DNA of 64,000 nt, from positions 2,722,316-2,786,315 of the forward strand of contig JAYKAV010002788.1 in the NCBI GenBank assembly GCA_035582835.1. Reading direction: 5' to 3'. The notes under the pieces are model-generated. The model was given only the letters and a program-made list of their open reading frames with translations. It ran no database searches and was not told where the DNA came from. Each line of letters opens with the position of its first letter. Within the stretch, counting starts at the first letter, position 1. Shown piece after piece: positions 62,301-64,000 of this stretch. The DNA is from Phoebastria nigripes (Eukaryota; Chordata; Aves; Procellariiformes; Diomedeidae). A program made the position numbers and the translations under genes.

Positions 62301-62711
62301 ATATGTATTTTCCCATTTTGTAAGAGATTATTTTTTATTTTAAAAAAATGCATATTCTAATGACTTCTATACTTCTATGAATGTTTTTTATGTAGGAAAA
62401 GGCAAGAAGGCTAGAAGATGTAATTNACCATAATTTCAAAGAAAATTGAATTAATCTTCAATAAGAAGTTAAATATCTTTCCTGATATGTGAAATTGACC
62501 TTTCTGTGTTCTCACTATTTTATATTCTTGCAGAAACAGAAAAGGTGATTCTGGAATAGTTTAGTTTTCCTTCAGTGTTTTTATTTGGCAAAGGTTTCTC
62601 ACATGTCTATGATTGTATAAAGAATACTCTTAAGAGATGACAAAAATGCTGTCAGCTGTTCATGTTAATGTGTATCCTACAGAAGTTTTCTTGTATTTCA
62701 CCTTTGTAATA

Positions 62712-63448
62712 TTACTTGTGCCCCAAAAATATTGAGTATATCGACATATCTGAGAGCAGCCCTACGGAGAAGGACTTGGGGGTATTGGTGGATGAAAAAC
62801 TGGACATGACCCTGCAACGTGTGCTTGCAGCCCAGAAAGCCAATTGCATCCTGGGCTGCATCAAAAGCAGTGTGGGCAGCAGGTCGAGGGAGGTGATTCT
62901 GACCCTCTACTCCACTCTGGTGAGACCCCACCTGGAGTACTGCATCCAGCTCTGGAGCCCTCAGTACAAGAAAGACATGGACTTGTTGGAGCAGGTCCAG
63001 AGGAGGGCCACGAAAATGATCAGGGGGATGGAACGCCTCTCCTATGAAGAAAGGCTGAGAGAGTTGGGGTTGTTCAGCCTGGAGAAGAGAAGGCTTCGGG
63101 GAGACCTTATTGCAGCCTTCCAGTACTTAAAGGGGGCCTACAGGAGAGATGGGGAAGGACTCTTTATCAGGGATTGTAGTGATAGGACAGGGGGTAACTT
63201 TTAAACTGAAAGAGGGTAGATTTAGATTAGATATTAGGAAGAAATTATTTACTGTTAGGGTGGTGAGACACTGGAACAGGTTGCCCAGAGAAGTTGTGGA
63301 TGCCCCCTCCCTGGAAGTATTGAAGGCCAGGTTGGATGAGGCTTTGAGCAACCTGATCTAGTAGAAGGTATCCCTGCCCATGGCAAGGGGGTTGGAACTA
63401 GATGATCTTTAAGGTGCCTTCCAACCCAAACCATTCTATGATTCAATG
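62712..63448 (+). mobile_element. CR1 LINE fragment (youngest copy in window, 5'-truncated)
   Basis: It matches the CR1 3' region with little decay: gagagcagccctacggagaaggacttggg, then gctgcatcaaaagcagtg, caccuggag-type block, the complete ORF2 C-terminus and the 3' UTR hallmark ttggaactagatgatctttaagg, ending ccattctatgattcaatga. The left boundary is uncertain. It is clearly less mutated than the other CR1 copies here. Confidence 0.95.
62716..63361 (+). pseudogene. CR1 ORF2 C-terminal remnant with one frameshift
   Basis: The frame from 62716 to TAA at 63202-63204 reads the CR1 ORF2 tail (motifs [74 protein letters not shown]). The reading continues in another frame ([34 protein letters not shown]) to TAG at 63359-63361. 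One small length change near 63190-63200 accounts for the split. The catalytic reverse-transcriptase core is missing through 5' truncation, so the copy is dead. Confidence 0.85.
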
Positions 63449-63962
63449 ACTGATATTTTCCTTTTTGTGTTGTATTTTCATAAGTCAATGTTTAAAAATC
63501 CTACAGGCTGCTTTTGAAATACTGTTTCTCTGAACACGTCAGTTGTTTAAACAATCTTTTGGACTCCTGTAAGGAACCAAAACGTTTGTTTTAATTGACA
63601 TCATTGGCCATCAAACAGGAATTCTGAAGAATTCATATGTAGTGAAAGTAAGCTGCAATGTTATATTGTTATTGTTACCCATTCCTAGTAAAAGTGACAT
63701 AGAAACCGTGTCAATCATGATGCTACTGTAAATCTAACTTGTGTTTATTAACCCATTTTGGTAGAAGAGTCCTAAAGTTTGCTGTATCAAACACAACTTC
63801 GTGTTGATTTCAGACAAACAGAAAAAATAATATGTCAGGTTTTAATGTATATTATTCCTTTGCCCCCCTGCTTCACACTCTCTTTTTTTTTTTTTTTTTN
63901 AAATTTTTTTNGCATTAAATGCAGGGGAAAAAAACACTTACCTTCTGAGCTCCTCTTACCAC
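63449..63962. other. AT-rich stretch between two CR1 copies
   Basis: No feature was recognised apart from a T tract at 63883-63899 interrupted by N calls at 63900 and 63912. Confidence 0.5.
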
Positions 63963-64000
63963 CTCGTATCATAGAATCGTTAAGGTTGGACAAGACCTGT
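63963..64000 (-). mobile_element. CR1 LINE 3' end, cut by the window edge
   Basis: The last 38 bases (gtatcatagaatcgttaaggttgg, then acaagacctgt) are the reverse complement of the CR1 3' terminus ('tcttttccaaccttaatgattctatgat'-type). The body continues to the right, outside the window. Confidence 0.85.

Larger units (their letters stand above)
56217..62711. other. AT-rich stretch, nothing specific recognised
   Basis: No gene, RNA or transposon body was supported here. It holds poly-T tracts at 57996-58029 (34 nt) and 59337-59357 (21 nt), and an 18-bp perfect palindrome at 56459-56476. ORFs are short and unremarkable. Confidence 0.5.

Noticed and set aside
1..64000. tRNA, rRNA, snRNA genes, CRISPR arrays, operons or phage elements
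   Set aside because: Looked for by eye and not seen; composition and repeats are those of a bird nuclear genome, although small structured RNAs could be missed without a covariance search.

Overview
This window is nuclear DNA from a bird, in draft assembly. The evidence is several CR1 LINE copies with avian-type 3' ends (ATTCTATGATT-like tails and the 'ttggaactagatgatctttaagg' signature), two related avian ERVL-type solo LTRs, AT-rich non-coding sequence, and a complete absence of bacterial gene organisation. Species cannot be fixed from the sequence alone. There is an 835-base run of N (32383-33217) and more than a dozen isolated N calls.

The main coding content is easy to miss because every exon is short or lacks an early ATG. 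Four segments on the + strand have good splice signals and agree in reading phase: 715-788, 25448-25471 (a 24-nt microexon), 30143-30215 and a terminal exon 42109-42303 ending in TGA. Joined, they give the last 121 residues of one protein. Its N-terminal part lies off the left edge, unless a weaker candidate exon at 283-339 also belongs to it. I do not recognise the protein. Its introns are about 24.7, 4.7 and 11.9 kb. A 3' UTR with three AATAAA signals follows the stop.

The introns and the downstream sequence (about 42.8-64 kb) are mostly unannotated AT-rich DNA containing mobile-element remnants. CR1 copies lie at about 7.2-8.2, 20.75-21.2, 35.98-36.47 (minus), 38.0-39.55, 62.7-63.45 and 63.96-64.0 kb (minus), with a probable very old CR1 at 9.57-9.82 kb (minus). 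One LTR on the minus strand runs from 31.92 kb into the assembly gap. ERVL-type solo LTRs lie at 49306-49898 (minus) and 55636-56211 (plus, perfect 5-bp target duplication). A pair of unclassified direct repeats lies at about 52.04 and 53.41 kb. Poly-T tracts, TTTG-rich tracts and small tandem duplications are scattered throughout.

The most interesting items are the phase-consistent exon chain with its microexon, two well-spliced 'poison exon' candidates in the first intron, and the 52/53-kb repeat pair with an identical 39-bp core.
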